From assembly GCA_013348845.1 (NCBI GenBank), contig CP054675.1, positions 1,993,501 to 2,057,500 of the forward strand: DNA of 64,000 nucleotides, read 5' to 3'. The DNA is from Candidatus Tepidiaquacella proteinivora (GTDB lineage Bacteria; Bacteroidota; Ignavibacteria; Tepidaquicellales; Tepidaquicellaceae). The notes beneath the pieces are model-generated. The model saw only the letters and a list, made by a program, of their open reading frames with translations, had not been told where the DNA came from and made no database searches. The position numbers were made by a program, and so were the translations under genes. This document shows, in pieces, positions 1 to 9,168 of the stretch (its first letter is position 1; every line of letters begins with the position of its first letter).

Positions 1-219
1 TATGCCTGTGGTGATATAGCTAAGGGAAGAGATACAAAAACAATAGAATTAATATTTGTTGGTGATAATATTGAAACTGATTACTTAAATAAAATTGTTT
101 GTAAAGCGGAAAAGTTGATTAGAAGAAAGATAAAGTATTTCGTTTGTAGTAATGGTGATGATAAATTTAATTTGAGAAAAATAAAGAAAAAAGATATACT
201 ACTTCTCTGGCAAGCATAA
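1..219 (+). CDS. C-terminal part of a nucleotidyltransferase-fold regulator (5' end outside window)
   Basis: The frame is open from base 1 and stops at TAA 217-219, giving 72 residues. The segment CGDIAKGRDTKTIELIFVG resembles the C-terminal nucleotidyltransferase-fold domain of winged-helix proteins that often sit at the head of polysaccharide loci in this bacterial group. It is followed by a basic helix (KAEKLIRRKIKYFV) and a short tail ending LLLWQA. The spot where active nucleotidyltransferases carry a D-x-D pair reads TIEL here, so catalysis is doubtful and a regulatory role is more likely. Family assignment rests on pattern only, and the DNA-binding half is not in the window. Confidence 0.6.
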   Translation, partial: YACGDIAKGRDTKTIELIFVGDNIETDYLNKIVCKAEKLIRRKIKYFVCSNGDDKFNLRKIKKKDILLLWQA

Positions 220-335
220 AAAGTCTTTTAAAAATGAATTGCATAATGCTAGAATGTGACTTATATGGCGGAGCCATGCCCAAAAATTACAAAAAACTTA
301 ATCTAAATATATTTTCTAATTTTAATAAAATATCA

Positions 336-869
336 ATGAGAATAACTTTTGTATTATTATTAACACTTATCATTCCAATACATTTGTTTGCACAAGAGGA
401 TTCAATCAAGTTTGGACCTATTGAAACAATGAAAGTGGGCACAAATTACTATAATTATTCTGACAAAGACAAAGCGAACATAGAAGTATTGGTACTCGGT
501 GGGGTAAAAAATCCGGGTGTGTATTTAATACCACAAGGTAAAACACTAATGGAACTTCTTACCTTAACAGGGGGGGCGTTAGATGAAACGAACTATGAAA
601 ATTTCAAATTTATTAGAACAAAGTATAAAAATCCAGAGCTGAAAGCTGATTCAATTCTCGTTCTAAATTACAGGGATTTTTTTGATAGAGATGTAACAAA
701 AAGTTTAACTGTTCCAAATCCAATCTTAAATAATGGAGATATAATTGCGTTTCCAATAAAACCAGAAAAAGAATTCTGGGACTATGCTCAAAGAATAGCA
801 GGCGTATTTGTTGTCCCTTTATTTACTATTGCAACTTTGATTCTACAAATAATAAATCTATCAAAATAA
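336..869 (+). CDS. SLBB-domain polysaccharide export protein
   Basis: The frame is open from 234, but I start at ATG 336 because it places a clean signal peptide (MRITFVLLL...HLFAQ) at the N terminus; the upstream residues look untranslated. The mature protein has one SLBB (soluble-ligand-binding beta-grasp) domain at about residues 49-110, with the hallmark VLGGVKNPGVY and a following LTLTGGA. A hydrophobic helix lies near residues 150-172. Wza-type exporters carry a Poly_export domain before SLBB; it is absent here, so this is a short single-SLBB relative anchored by its C-terminal helix. First in the locus, it fits a role in capsule or exopolysaccharide export through the envelope. Confidence 0.75.
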   Translation: MRITFVLLLTLIIPIHLFAQEDSIKFGPIETMKVGTNYYNYSDKDKANIEVLVLGGVKNPGVYLIPQGKTLMELLTLTGGALDETNYENFKFIRTKYKNPELKADSILVLNYRDFFDRDVTKSLTVPNPILNNGDIIAFPIKPEKEFWDYAQRIAGVFVVPLFTIATLILQIINLSK

Positions 870-961
870 TTTTATTGATGGAAATAAGCAGTGTGATTTT
901 CGAAAGAGTAATATAATTTATAAATAATTAATATACTTTTTACTAAATAAAATAATATAAT

Positions 962-1897
962 TTGCATTACTTAGTCACAGGCGGGGCAGGATTTATTGGT
1001 AGTAACATAGTAGAAGAGTTAGTTAAAAAAGGAGAAAAAGTAAGGGTATTGGATAATTTTTCTACTGGTGAAAGGGAAAACTTAAAGGAGTTTGAAAATG
1101 ATATTGAATTAATAGAAGGAGATATACGCAGTTACCACACCGTTATGCAAGCAGTTAAAGGAATAGATATTGTTTTACATCAGGCAGCCTTACCATCAGT
1201 TCCCCGTTCAATTTATGACCCAATAACTACAAATGAGATTAATATAACCGGTACATTAAACCTGCTTGATGCGTCAAAAGAAGCAAAGGTAAAGAAATTT
1301 GTATTTGCTTCTTCATCTTCAGTTTATGGAGATACTCCCGAGTTACCCAAAAAAGAAGATATGCCTGTTAATCCACTTTCCCCATATGCAGTGAGCAAAT
1401 TAGCAGGGGAGAAATATTGTCAGGTATTTTCAAAGGTCTATGGTTTACATACTGTAATATTAAGGTATTTTAATGTATTCGGACCGCGTCAGGACCCTAA
1501 TTCGCAATATTCTGCTGTAATTCCGAAATTCATAAAATTAATGTTAAATAATGAAAGACCTGTTATATACGGTGATGGAACCCAGACAAGAGATTTCACT
1601 TATGTAACAAATGTAGTAGAAGCCAACATATTGGCATCTATAAAAGAATGTGATGCAGGAATTGTAATGAACTGTGCTTGTGGTGAGCAAATTCAATTAA
1701 ATTATCTTATAGAAGAAATTAACAGATTATCAAATAAAAATATCGAGCCAATTTACACTGAATATAGAAAAGGAGATATAATCCATAGCTTTGCCGATAT
1801 AAGGTTAATCAAAAAAGTATTGGGATGGGAACCAAAGTTTTCATTTCAGAAAGGGCTTAAACTTAATTTAAATTATTATAGAAATGCTAAACAATAA
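962..1897 (+). CDS. NAD-dependent sugar-nucleotide epimerase (UDP-hexose / UDP-HexNAc 4-epimerase type)
   Basis: Extended short-chain dehydrogenase of 311 residues. The Rossmann motif GGAGFIGS is at residues 7-14. The catalytic serine region ASSSSVYG is at about 116-123, and the catalytic pair is Tyr142-x3-Lys146 (SPYAVSK). YFNVFGPRQDPNSQYSAVIP closely matches the substrate loop of GalE/WbpP-type enzymes, so 4-epimerisation of UDP-GlcNAc or UDP-Glc is the best guess. The start is TTG at 962; a stop at 953-955 in the same frame rules out an upstream start, and the Rossmann motif begins five residues later. It overlaps the next gene by 14 bases. Confidence 0.88.
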   Translation: MHYLVTGGAGFIGSNIVEELVKKGEKVRVLDNFSTGERENLKEFENDIELIEGDIRSYHTVMQAVKGIDIVLHQAALPSVPRSIYDPITTNEINITGTLNLLDASKEAKVKKFVFASSSSVYGDTPELPKKEDMPVNPLSPYAVSKLAGEKYCQVFSKVYGLHTVILRYFNVFGPRQDPNSQYSAVIPKFIKLMLNNERPVIYGDGTQTRDFTYVTNVVEANILASIKECDAGIVMNCACGEQIQLNYLIEEINRLSNKNIEPIYTEYRKGDIIHSFADIRLIKKVLGWEPKFSFQKGLKLNLNYYRNAKQ

Positions 1898-2978
1898 AAC
1901 AGTAGCGGTTGTAGTTCCAGCTTATAATGAAGAAAAGCAGATTGGAAGGGTAATAGAAACGATGCCGAAATTTGTAGATAGAATTGTAATAGTAAATGAT
2001 TGCTCAACTGACGGTACAGCAGAAGTGGTTAAAAAGTATATTGAATCCAGTTATAATAATTCAGAACTTGTTTTGAAAGAGAATAAAATTGAAAGAAATG
2101 TTTATAATTATGCCGAAATTGTAAAATCCGAGATAGAAGCAGATGAAATGAAATATTTTATTCCCTCCCGGATTTTTAACATTAATCAAGACAGAGATAG
2201 AATAATTCTAATAAATAATATGAAAAACTCAGGAGTTGGTGGAAGTATCGCCCGAGGATATAAATGGTGCAAGGATAATAATATTGATTGTACTGCTGTT
2301 ATGGCTGGAGATGGTCAAATGGATCCCTCAGAATTGGAAAGTATTTGTAAACCTGTTGTTATGGAGAATGTTGATTATGTTAAAGGAAATCGTCTAATTC
2401 ATAGAAGTGCTTTACTTGTAATACCTAAAATAAGGTATTTTGGTAACTCAGTACTTTCTATTTTAACAAAAATTGCATCAGGGTATTGGAGGATATCTGA
2501 TACTCAAACTGGATATACTGCAATTTCCCTTGATGCTTTGAAATCTATAAGAATACATAAAATTTATAAAAGATTTGGTATGCCTAATGATATCTTAGCT
2601 AAATTGAATATTGCAATGTGTACAATCAAAGAGGTTCCGATTAAACCAGTATATAATATAGGGGAAAAATCAAAAATGAAACTTTATATAACTATCCCTA
2701 AAATCTTGTTCTTACTTATTCGTACATTTTTTAAGAGGTTGTGGATTAAATATTTCTTCAGAGATTTTCATCCACTTTTCCTTTTATATCATTTATCTTT
2801 TATTCTGTTTTTAATTTGGATTCCATATCTTATTAAAGTTAGTAGTAAAATTATAAATAACCAAAATGTTTCTTTTGAGACATTATTTGCTTTTACATTT
2901 TTAGGAGTAACATCATTTCAATCTTTTCTTTTTGCAATGTGGATGGATATACAAGATAATGATAGGTTATATAAATAA
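1884..2978 (+). CDS. Family 2 glycosyltransferase, polyprenyl-phosphate type with C-terminal membrane helices
   Basis: GT-A fold enzyme of 364 residues. VVVPAYNEEKQIG and IVIVNDCSTDGT mark the nucleotide-sugar site near the N terminus. The acceptor-side motif AGDGQMDP follows at about residue 140, and SDTQTGYTAIS near 210 is typical of DPM1/GtrB-like enzymes that load sugars onto a lipid carrier. Between the first two motifs and the GVGGSIARGY helix there is an insertion of roughly 50 residues (about 60-110) not usual for the family. Two hydrophobic helices close the protein, and the FPFN-like turn is absent. It overlaps the upstream epimerase gene, so the two are probably co-translated. Confidence 0.85.
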   Translation: MLNNKTVAVVVPAYNEEKQIGRVIETMPKFVDRIVIVNDCSTDGTAEVVKKYIESSYNNSELVLKENKIERNVYNYAEIVKSEIEADEMKYFIPSRIFNINQDRDRIILINNMKNSGVGGSIARGYKWCKDNNIDCTAVMAGDGQMDPSELESICKPVVMENVDYVKGNRLIHRSALLVIPKIRYFGNSVLSILTKIASGYWRISDTQTGYTAISLDALKSIRIHKIYKRFGMPNDILAKLNIAMCTIKEVPIKPVYNIGEKSKMKLYITIPKILFLLIRTFFKRLWIKYFFRDFHPLFLLYHLSFILFLIWIPYLIKVSSKIINNQNVSFETLFAFTFLGVTSFQSFLFAMWMDIQDNDRLYK

Positions 2979-2985
2979 ATTATAA

Positions 2986-4989
2986 ATGTGTGGAATATTT
3001 GGAATAATTGCACGGGAAAATAGTTTAGGTAATAAGCGGTATTATAATATCGTTAAAAAACTGTTTCTCCTTTCAGAATCGAGAGGAAAAGAAGCTTCTG
3101 GATTTGCTACACTAAAAGATAGGACATTTTATGTTTACAAGACACCTTTCCCTGCTAGTACTTTAATTAAATCTGGAACATTTAAACGTTATTTTAAGAA
3201 CAAAATAGTTGGTCAGAAAGTAACCATTGGGCATTCACGATTAGTTACAAATGGTTATGAACATTTTAATAAAAATAATCAACCAATTGTTAGGGGAGGA
3301 ATTATTGCTGTACATAATGGTATAATTGTTAACCAAAAATTTTTATGGGAAAAATATAGTTATTTACAAAGAAAATCTGATTTAGATAGTGAATTAATAC
3401 CCGTTTTATTAAGAAATTTTTTAATATCTGGTTTAGGATTTTCTAATGCTATAAAAAAATTATTTCAGGAAATTTATGGCATGACTTCTACAGCAATTTT
3501 GTTCAATGACTTTCCTAATTTGATTTTAGCAACTAATAATGGCTCTTTGTATTATATTTATAATCGAAGGGATGAAATATTTGCATTTGCTTCTGAGTAC
3601 TATATTCTTTTAAAGATTATTTCAGAATTTAAAAATCTTAATTTCAATTATAATGATGTAAAACAGGTTATTCCAAACTCTGTAATTTCATATAATTTTA
3701 AAGATAATACATTAGTAAATTTTGATTTTGGAGATACAAAGATATTAAATATTAAGAAAAGTGATTCTTTATTTGGAATAAAAGAAGTATTTGATGAATG
3801 TGAGGAAAAAGTAAATTATATAAATCGAAGTCTTGAATATAATACAGTCGATGTACCAGATGAGTTTAAAGAGAATTTCAAAAAGTACAAAGAAGAAATT
3901 AAGAAATTAAAAAGGTGTAAAAAATGTATATTACCGGAAACTTTTCCTTTTATTCAATTTGATAATAATGGTATCTGTAATTACTGTAATAATTATGAAA
4001 AAATAGATTATTTAGGAAAAGATAAACTAATTCAATATATCGAAAGATTCAGAAAAAATAATAAAGAGCCAAAATGTTTAATACCTTTTAGTGGGGGCCG
4101 TGATAGCTCATACACGCTTCATTATGTCGTGAAAGAACTTGGATTAAAACCAATAGCATTTTCTTATGACTGGGGTATGATAACTGATTTGGCAAGGAGA
4201 AATCAGTCAAGATTGTGTGGGAAACTTAGTGTTGAACACATTTTAGTTTCTGCTGATATTAGAAAAAAGAGAGAATATATAAGAAAAAATGTTTTAGCAT
4301 GGCTAAAAAGGCCAAATTTAGGTACTGTACCATTATTTATGGCTGGTGATAAACAATATTTTTATTATACAAATTTGCTTATGAAACAAAACAATTTAAG
4401 TTTATCTATTTATGGGGAAAACAATTTAGAAAATACAAATTTTAAATCTGGATTTTGTGGTATAGGCCCAAAATTTAACAAATCAAATATATACGAATTA
4501 AATTTAATGGACAAAATTAAAATACTATTATTTTATGGGAAAGAATACTTATTAAATCCTGCTTACATAAACAAATCGATTTATGATACCTATGATGCTT
4601 TTAAATCTTATTACTTGATAAAACATAAGAATATAAATTTATATAATTACATAAAATGGAACGAAAAAACTATTATTGATACTTTAATAAATGAATATGA
4701 CTGGGAAACAGACCCCGGGACAAAAACAACATGGAGAATCGGAGATGGTACAGCGGCATTTTATAATTATATTTATTATACTGTAGCCGGTTTTACAGAA
4801 AATGATACATTTAGAAGTAATCAAATACGAGAAGGCGATTTAACAAGAGAAGAAGCATTGAAATTATCAGAAGAAGAAAACAGGCCGAGATGGGATTCAA
4901 TAAAATGGTATTGTGATACAATTGGAATAGATTTTGAAAACACAATAAGGGTTGTTAATAAAATAAAAAAAAGATATCAATTTGAATAA
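2986..4989 (+). CDS. Fusion of class II glutamine amidotransferase and WbpG/PseA-like N-acetyl sugar amidotransferase
   Basis: This 667-residue protein joins two enzymes. Residues 1 to about 235 form a class II glutaminase: MCGIFGIIA gives the nucleophile Cys2, and GHSRLVTNG, VHNGII and SDLDSE supply the usual glutamine-binding residues. After a linker comes a paired-cysteine segment (CKKC ... CNYC, about 312-335) and an ATP-pyrophosphatase PP-loop SGGRDSS at 369-375, followed by the conserved YDWGMITDLARRNQ. That second half matches the N-acetyl sugar amidotransferases that turn an acetamido group into an acetamidino group. WbpG normally borrows ammonia from separate HisH/HisF paralogues; here the ammonia source appears fused in. 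Its stop overlaps the next start by eight bases. Confidence 0.85.
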   Translation: MCGIFGIIARENSLGNKRYYNIVKKLFLLSESRGKEASGFATLKDRTFYVYKTPFPASTLIKSGTFKRYFKNKIVGQKVTIGHSRLVTNGYEHFNKNNQPIVRGGIIAVHNGIIVNQKFLWEKYSYLQRKSDLDSELIPVLLRNFLISGLGFSNAIKKLFQEIYGMTSTAILFNDFPNLILATNNGSLYYIYNRRDEIFAFASEYYILLKIISEFKNLNFNYNDVKQVIPNSVISYNFKDNTLVNFDFGDTKILNIKKSDSLFGIKEVFDECEEKVNYINRSLEYNTVDVPDEFKENFKKYKEEIKKLKRCKKCILPETFPFIQFDNNGICNYCNNYEKIDYLGKDKLIQYIERFRKNNKEPKCLIPFSGGRDSSYTLHYVVKELGLKPIAFSYDWGMITDLARRNQSRLCGKLSVEHILVSADIRKKREYIRKNVLAWLKRPNLGTVPLFMAGDKQYFYYTNLLMKQNNLSLSIYGENNLENTNFKSGFCGIGPKFNKSNIYELNLMDKIKILLFYGKEYLLNPAYINKSIYDTYDAFKSYYLIKHKNINLYNYIKWNEKTIIDTLINEYDWETDPGTKTTWRIGDGTAAFYNYIYYTVAGFTENDTFRSNQIREGDLTREEALKLSEEENRPRWDSIKWYCDTIGIDFENTIRVVNKIKKRYQFE

Positions 4990-5623
4990 ATATATTGAAG
5001 GGAAAAACCTTTCTGATGAGGAACTATGGAATTGGTGTTTAAATGAGTATAAAAGTTCAAACTTTATTATTAAATATTTAATTAATAATTTTTATAAATG
5101 CATTAAGAATATTTCAGAACTGTTTGAACCTGATTTTAAAATTTTAGAAGTTGGATGTGGTGCTGCGGAATCATCAGACAGAATTAGAAATATTATTGGT
5201 GATTTACATTTTGAAATATCAGACTATGATGAGCGGTATGTTAACTTAATAATAAAGAAAAAGCCTCATTTTAAGAACTACGTTGAAGTAGAATCTATTT
5301 ATAATCTTAAGAGAAAAGATAATGAATTTGATTGTATATTTGTGTTGGAGGTCTTAGAACATTTAGATAATTATAAACTTGCTTTAGAAGAGGTATTTCG
5401 TGTTTCAAGAAAATATGTTGTAATCTCTGTACCTAATGAACCTATGTGGAGAGTTCTTAATATGTTAAGGTTAAGATATATTAACAATTTCGGAAATACA
5501 CCGGGACATATAAATCATTTTAATTCTAAAATTTTAAACTGTGAATTAACGAAATTCGGGGATGTTTTAAGGATTTACAAACCTATACCTTGGTTAATTG
5601 CATTGGTTAAAGTAAAGAAATAA
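4982..5623 (+). CDS. Class I SAM-dependent methyltransferase
   Basis: 213 residues. Motif I ILEVGCGAAESS is at about residues 57-68, the acidic post-I strand is ISDYDERY, and motif IV reads DCIFVLEVLEHLDN, followed by VISVPNEP. This is the Methyltransf_11/23 pattern common in polysaccharide loci, where the enzymes O- or N-methylate sugars; the substrate cannot be read from the sequence. The start is TTG at 4982, inside the tail of the upstream fusion gene (TTGAATAA overlap), which suggests translational coupling to it. It may act on the amidated sugar made there, but that is inference. Confidence 0.8.
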   Translation: MNKYIEGKNLSDEELWNWCLNEYKSSNFIIKYLINNFYKCIKNISELFEPDFKILEVGCGAAESSDRIRNIIGDLHFEISDYDERYVNLIIKKKPHFKNYVEVESIYNLKRKDNEFDCIFVLEVLEHLDNYKLALEEVFRVSRKYVVISVPNEPMWRVLNMLRLRYINNFGNTPGHINHFNSKILNCELTKFGDVLRIYKPIPWLIALVKVKK

Positions 5624-6568
5624 GTGTTAATTAAGTTTTTTAAAAAACACAACGTATTATTTAAATATTTAACAGCAATCTTAATTTTTGCGTTTATCAC
5701 ACTGAAAATTGACGACAGTTTTAAATTCAACAAATTTGACTTTAATCAAATAAAATTAAATTATTTTTTTATTTCTATATTTCTTTTAATTTTTGCATTA
5801 TTTTCTCAATATGTCATCTGGTATTTGATTACAGTATATTCGTCAGTGGTATTACCTTTTTTACTTTCATTAAAAATAAGAGCTTATTCTGAACTTGGAA
5901 AATATGTACCAGGGCGAGCCTTATTATATGGAATATTATTTGTTTCATATAAAAAATATAATGTTTCTTCTAAGAAAATTGCCTTTTGTTCTATTATAGA
6001 GTCTGTTTCATCATTAATTTCTGCAGTTATAGTTACATTAATTTTGTTGTTATTTGGAGATATAGAACTGGAGCAAAGTATAAAACTATTTTCGATTGCA
6101 TTTTTAATTTTTAGTTTAATAATACTACATCCCGTTATATTACAGTTCATTTTAAATATTTTTTTTAAATTATTTAGGAAGGAAAAAATAGAGATCAAAA
6201 TATCTTACTTGAAGATACTATCTATTGTATTTTTAAATACTCTTTTATGGCTTATATTCGGTTTAGCTTTTTATTTCCTGATTAATTCATTTATTTCAAT
6301 ATCTTTTTCAAATTATTGGTATTTAACGGGGGCTTTTGCGATTTCAAGTTTTTTTGGTTTTATAGCTTTTTTTGTTCCCGCAGGTTTAGGAATACGTGAA
6401 GGTTCATTAATATTATTGTTGGGAAAAATTGTTGTTGAACCATTTTCCAGCTTAGCTTCCTTTTCATCAAGGTTGTTGATTATTTTTGGTGATTTGATTA
6501 TTACTTTAATTTTTTATTTAACAGATAAAATTTTCTATAAAGGTTATACTTCAAAATTTAATATTTAA
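5624..6568 (+). CDS. YbhN/LPG-synthase-like integral membrane protein (flippase-like domain)
   Basis: 314 residues with about eight membrane helices and the family signatures SELGKYVPGRALLYG near residue 90 and FFVPAGLGIREGSLILLLG near 255. This is the lysylphosphatidylglycerol-synthase transmembrane domain (UPF0104), found without the catalytic half in many polysaccharide and glycolipid clusters. Members are suspected of moving or handling lipid-linked intermediates, but no activity is proven for this subgroup. The start is GTG directly after the upstream TAA. I do not call it Wzx: the fold and motifs differ from MATE-type O-antigen flippases. Confidence 0.8.
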   Translation: MLIKFFKKHNVLFKYLTAILIFAFITLKIDDSFKFNKFDFNQIKLNYFFISIFLLIFALFSQYVIWYLITVYSSVVLPFLLSLKIRAYSELGKYVPGRALLYGILFVSYKKYNVSSKKIAFCSIIESVSSLISAVIVTLILLLFGDIELEQSIKLFSIAFLIFSLIILHPVILQFILNIFFKLFRKEKIEIKISYLKILSIVFLNTLLWLIFGLAFYFLINSFISISFSNYWYLTGAFAISSFFGFIAFFVPAGLGIREGSLILLLGKIVVEPFSSLASFSSRLLIIFGDLIITLIFYLTDKIFYKGYTSKFNI

Positions 6569-6571
6569 TAA

Positions 6572-6847
6572 ATTGAGAAATTTAATTATCTAATTAATTA
6601 TTTTAAAGGAAATGAGAATAAATTTCTTTTATTTCTTTTTATAATTACATTAATTGTTAGATCTTTTTATGTATTAATAGCATTAGATTATAAAGATATG
6701 GATAAATGATCAGATGATTTTTTATATCTTTGAATGGGTAATCAAATTTCTCAAGGAAATCTGGCTTTAAAATTGGTAAATTGTAAATATAGTATGCAGA
6801 TTATATCCCTTTTATCTGTAATTGTTTTAATATCATTTTTCCTATAA
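6572..6847 (+). pseudogene. Remnant of a GT39-like membrane glycosyltransferase with two in-frame TGA codons
   Basis: One frame from 6572 to the TAA at 6845-6847 reads like the start of a GT39/PMT-type protein: a basic stretch, a membrane helix (FLLFLFIITLIVRSFYVLIAL), then DMDK-stop-SDDFLYL-stop-MGNQISQGNLAL. The pattern W.DD..YL...G..I..GN is what these enzymes show after the first helix. TGA codons fall at the expected Trp and one more position, and the frame ends after about 90 codons, far short of the usual 450-550. Other genes here stop at TGA, so recoding is unlikely. It abuts an intact relative at 6847, which suggests that a paralogous pair has lost one member. Confidence 0.55.
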
Positions 6848-8418
6848 TGATATATTCTGAAAGAAAATATTATATTAGCGTTTTTATAATATTTTTTATT
6901 GCATTTTTTCTTAGACTTCTTTTTAACAGTGGATTTGGATATGGTGATGATTATGAATATGTAACTACAGCTTATGATGTTTTTGTAATGGCTAAACAGC
7001 CCTCTAATATTGCAGCATTGCGAATGGGAATGGTTTTTATTGCAGGTTTGATTTTAATATTGTTTGGTGTTAAATTTTATTTGTTTACCTATTTTATGAT
7101 TGTTTTGTCTATAATAAACCTTTTTTTATTATATAAAATTGCGAGTGTTTATTTTAACAAAATTATAGGTCTATCCTCAATTTTATTATTTACTTTTCTC
7201 CCTATTGAATTACTGTTTAGTACAAGATATCTCCCAGATCCTATAATTATGTTTTTCTTTCAACTATCTTTATTGTTTTATTTATCCTATTTAAAAAGTG
7301 AAAACTCAAAACATAATTTTACTAAATTATTCTTGGTTGGTTTCTTTATAGGATTGTCTTATTCAATAAAAGAAATAAGTTTATTATTTATTATTCCGAT
7401 ATTTCTTTGTCAATTTTTAAATAAAAAAGGAATCTTATCTTACATATATATCATTAGTGGTATTCTGTTAATTTTACTATTAGAATTTTTCTATTCATAT
7501 ATGGTTTGGGGTAATGCTTTGTCACGATATTTATTACAGGTAGATTTGATTCAACCACAAAGCGATATCACATCTAAGAGTGATATGATTGAAAGATTTT
7601 TCATACAATATCCATTGATGTTACTTCATCCACTTCAAAGAAGTGGAAATTACTTTGGGTATTATTATATTGTATTTTTTTTATTATTATTTATAGGGTT
7701 TAAAGATTATGTTATTAAAAAAAATTCATTAACACTTTTTATAATTTCGGTTTTTGGTTTTTTATTTGTAATAAATTTTGCCATAATAAGTTTTAACCCA
7801 CTTATTCCTATGTTAAGACCTCAATCGAGATATCTAATTCCTATTAATTCTTGTTTATGTATAATTATTTCGAAAATTCTTTATGATAAATTTTATCTTA
7901 ATAGTAGAGTAGTTTACTATGTAATTTTATTTTTTTTAGTAATATCATCATTATTTCAATTTGGGATTATTTTAAACAGTAGTTCGCCAACTACTTTTAA
8001 TAAAATATATTATTATCAACAAGAAGCAACCAATTTTATTACAAATAATAATTTAGTTCAAAAAAGTAATAAATTATACTGTACCCATGATATGAGAAAC
8101 TATTTAAATTTGTCTACTGAGTTCAAATTTACCGATAAAATTTTAAGTGTTGATTCATTAACATTAAATATCCTTTCAGAAAATGTTCTATTCGTTATTA
8201 ATACTCATTTACTTGAGGAAAGTTTATCAGATATTAATAAATTGAGATTCCTATCAAACCTTATTAACAGTAATAATGATTTAGTTAATGTGATATTTGT
8301 TTCTAGCAAATCTTATAATTTATTTAGTTCTTTAATAAAAGGTTTGGAGATTAATTTTGGTTTCAAATATTTTAAATCATATATTTCTCCTAGTATAATA
8401 ATTTTTTCTATTAAGTAA
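6847..8418 (+). CDS. GT39/ArnT-like polytopic glycosyltransferase
   Basis: 523 residues with about ten to eleven membrane helices. After the first helix comes the loop FGYGDDYEYVTTAYDVF, whose Asp pair is the place where GT-C enzymes of family 39/83 bind the lipid-linked sugar donor. The P-I-E-L-L...RYLPDPIIMFF segment near residue 120-135 also fits. The last 130 residues are soluble and would face the periplasm. Such enzymes transfer a sugar from a polyprenyl-phosphate donor, here perhaps the product of the GT2 enzyme at 1884. The start ATG overlaps the stop of the decayed neighbour by one base. Confidence 0.75.
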   Translation: MIYSERKYYISVFIIFFIAFFLRLLFNSGFGYGDDYEYVTTAYDVFVMAKQPSNIAALRMGMVFIAGLILILFGVKFYLFTYFMIVLSIINLFLLYKIASVYFNKIIGLSSILLFTFLPIELLFSTRYLPDPIIMFFFQLSLLFYLSYLKSENSKHNFTKLFLVGFFIGLSYSIKEISLLFIIPIFLCQFLNKKGILSYIYIISGILLILLLEFFYSYMVWGNALSRYLLQVDLIQPQSDITSKSDMIERFFIQYPLMLLHPLQRSGNYFGYYYIVFFLLLFIGFKDYVIKKNSLTLFIISVFGFLFVINFAIISFNPLIPMLRPQSRYLIPINSCLCIIISKILYDKFYLNSRVVYYVILFFLVISSLFQFGIILNSSSPTTFNKIYYYQQEATNFITNNNLVQKSNKLYCTHDMRNYLNLSTEFKFTDKILSVDSLTLNILSENVLFVINTHLLEESLSDINKLRFLSNLINSNNDLVNVIFVSSKSYNLFSSLIKGLEINFGFKYFKSYISPSIIIFSIK

Positions 8419-8469
8419 TGAAAATTAGTAAAATCATAATATTCATTTAATTAAGAATAAATAATCAGA

Positions 8470-9162
8470 ATGAAAGCAGTAATATTAGCAGGTGGATTGG
8501 GTATGAGGTTAAGACCATTTACTGAGATTATTCCGAAACCTTTGTTACCTATCGGCGAGAAATCGATTCTCGAAATACAAATTGAACATTTAAAAAGATC
8601 CGGTTTTAAGGAAATTTTTATTGCTACGAACTACAAGTCAGAATATATTGAAAATTTTTTAGGTGATGGAAGTAGATATGGTGTGAGAATTTATATTAGC
8701 AAAGAGAAAAAACCGCTTGGTACGGCTGGTCCTATTACTTTATTAAAAAAGAAACTTAACGAACCTTTCTTGTTAATGAATGGTGATATTCTTACACTAT
8801 TAGATTTTAAAAAAATTTATGATTTTGCAGTATCGATGAATTCATGTCTTACTATAGGTATAAAAGAATATGTAATTCCCTTTGCATTTGGTAATGTCTA
8901 CTACAAAGATGATTATGTCACAGGTATTGAAGAAAAACCTAATATTAAACAAAAAATTTTAGCTGGAATATATGTTATGAAACCAGAGATATTTCAATTA
9001 ATACCTGATGATGAATATTATGGAATGGATGACTTGATTCATAAAATGTTAAAGGAAAATATTCCTATTGCAAAATATGAAATAAAAGAATACTGGCTTG
9101 ATATTGGTCAGGTGGATGATTACCAAAAAGCTCAGGAATTTTATAAAGGATATTTAAAATAA
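8470..9162 (+). CDS. Sugar-1-phosphate nucleotidyltransferase
   Basis: 230 residues, a single NTP_transferase domain. The signature AVILAGGLGMRLRPFT followed by PKPLLPIGEKSILEIQIEHL is at residues 3-43, GTAGPITLL lies near 90, and the metal-binding MNGDIL near 103. The short length, without a C-terminal beta-helix or cupin, fits the RmlA/HddC/GCD1-like nucleotidyltransferases that make NDP-sugars for heptose or mannose branches. The specific sugar cannot be assigned. It sits directly before a second epimerase gene, consistent with a small NDP-sugar pathway. Confidence 0.85.
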   Translation: MKAVILAGGLGMRLRPFTEIIPKPLLPIGEKSILEIQIEHLKRSGFKEIFIATNYKSEYIENFLGDGSRYGVRIYISKEKKPLGTAGPITLLKKKLNEPFLLMNGDILTLLDFKKIYDFAVSMNSCLTIGIKEYVIPFAFGNVYYKDDYVTGIEEKPNIKQKILAGIYVMKPEIFQLIPDDEYYGMDDLIHKMLKENIPIAKYEIKEYWLDIGQVDDYQKAQEFYKGYLK

Positions 9163-9168
9163 TTGAAT

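Noticed and set aside
6572-6847. TGA read as tryptophan or selenocysteine
   Set aside because: TGA ends several intact genes in the window, and no SECIS-like hairpin is evident after the TGA codons; decay is simpler.
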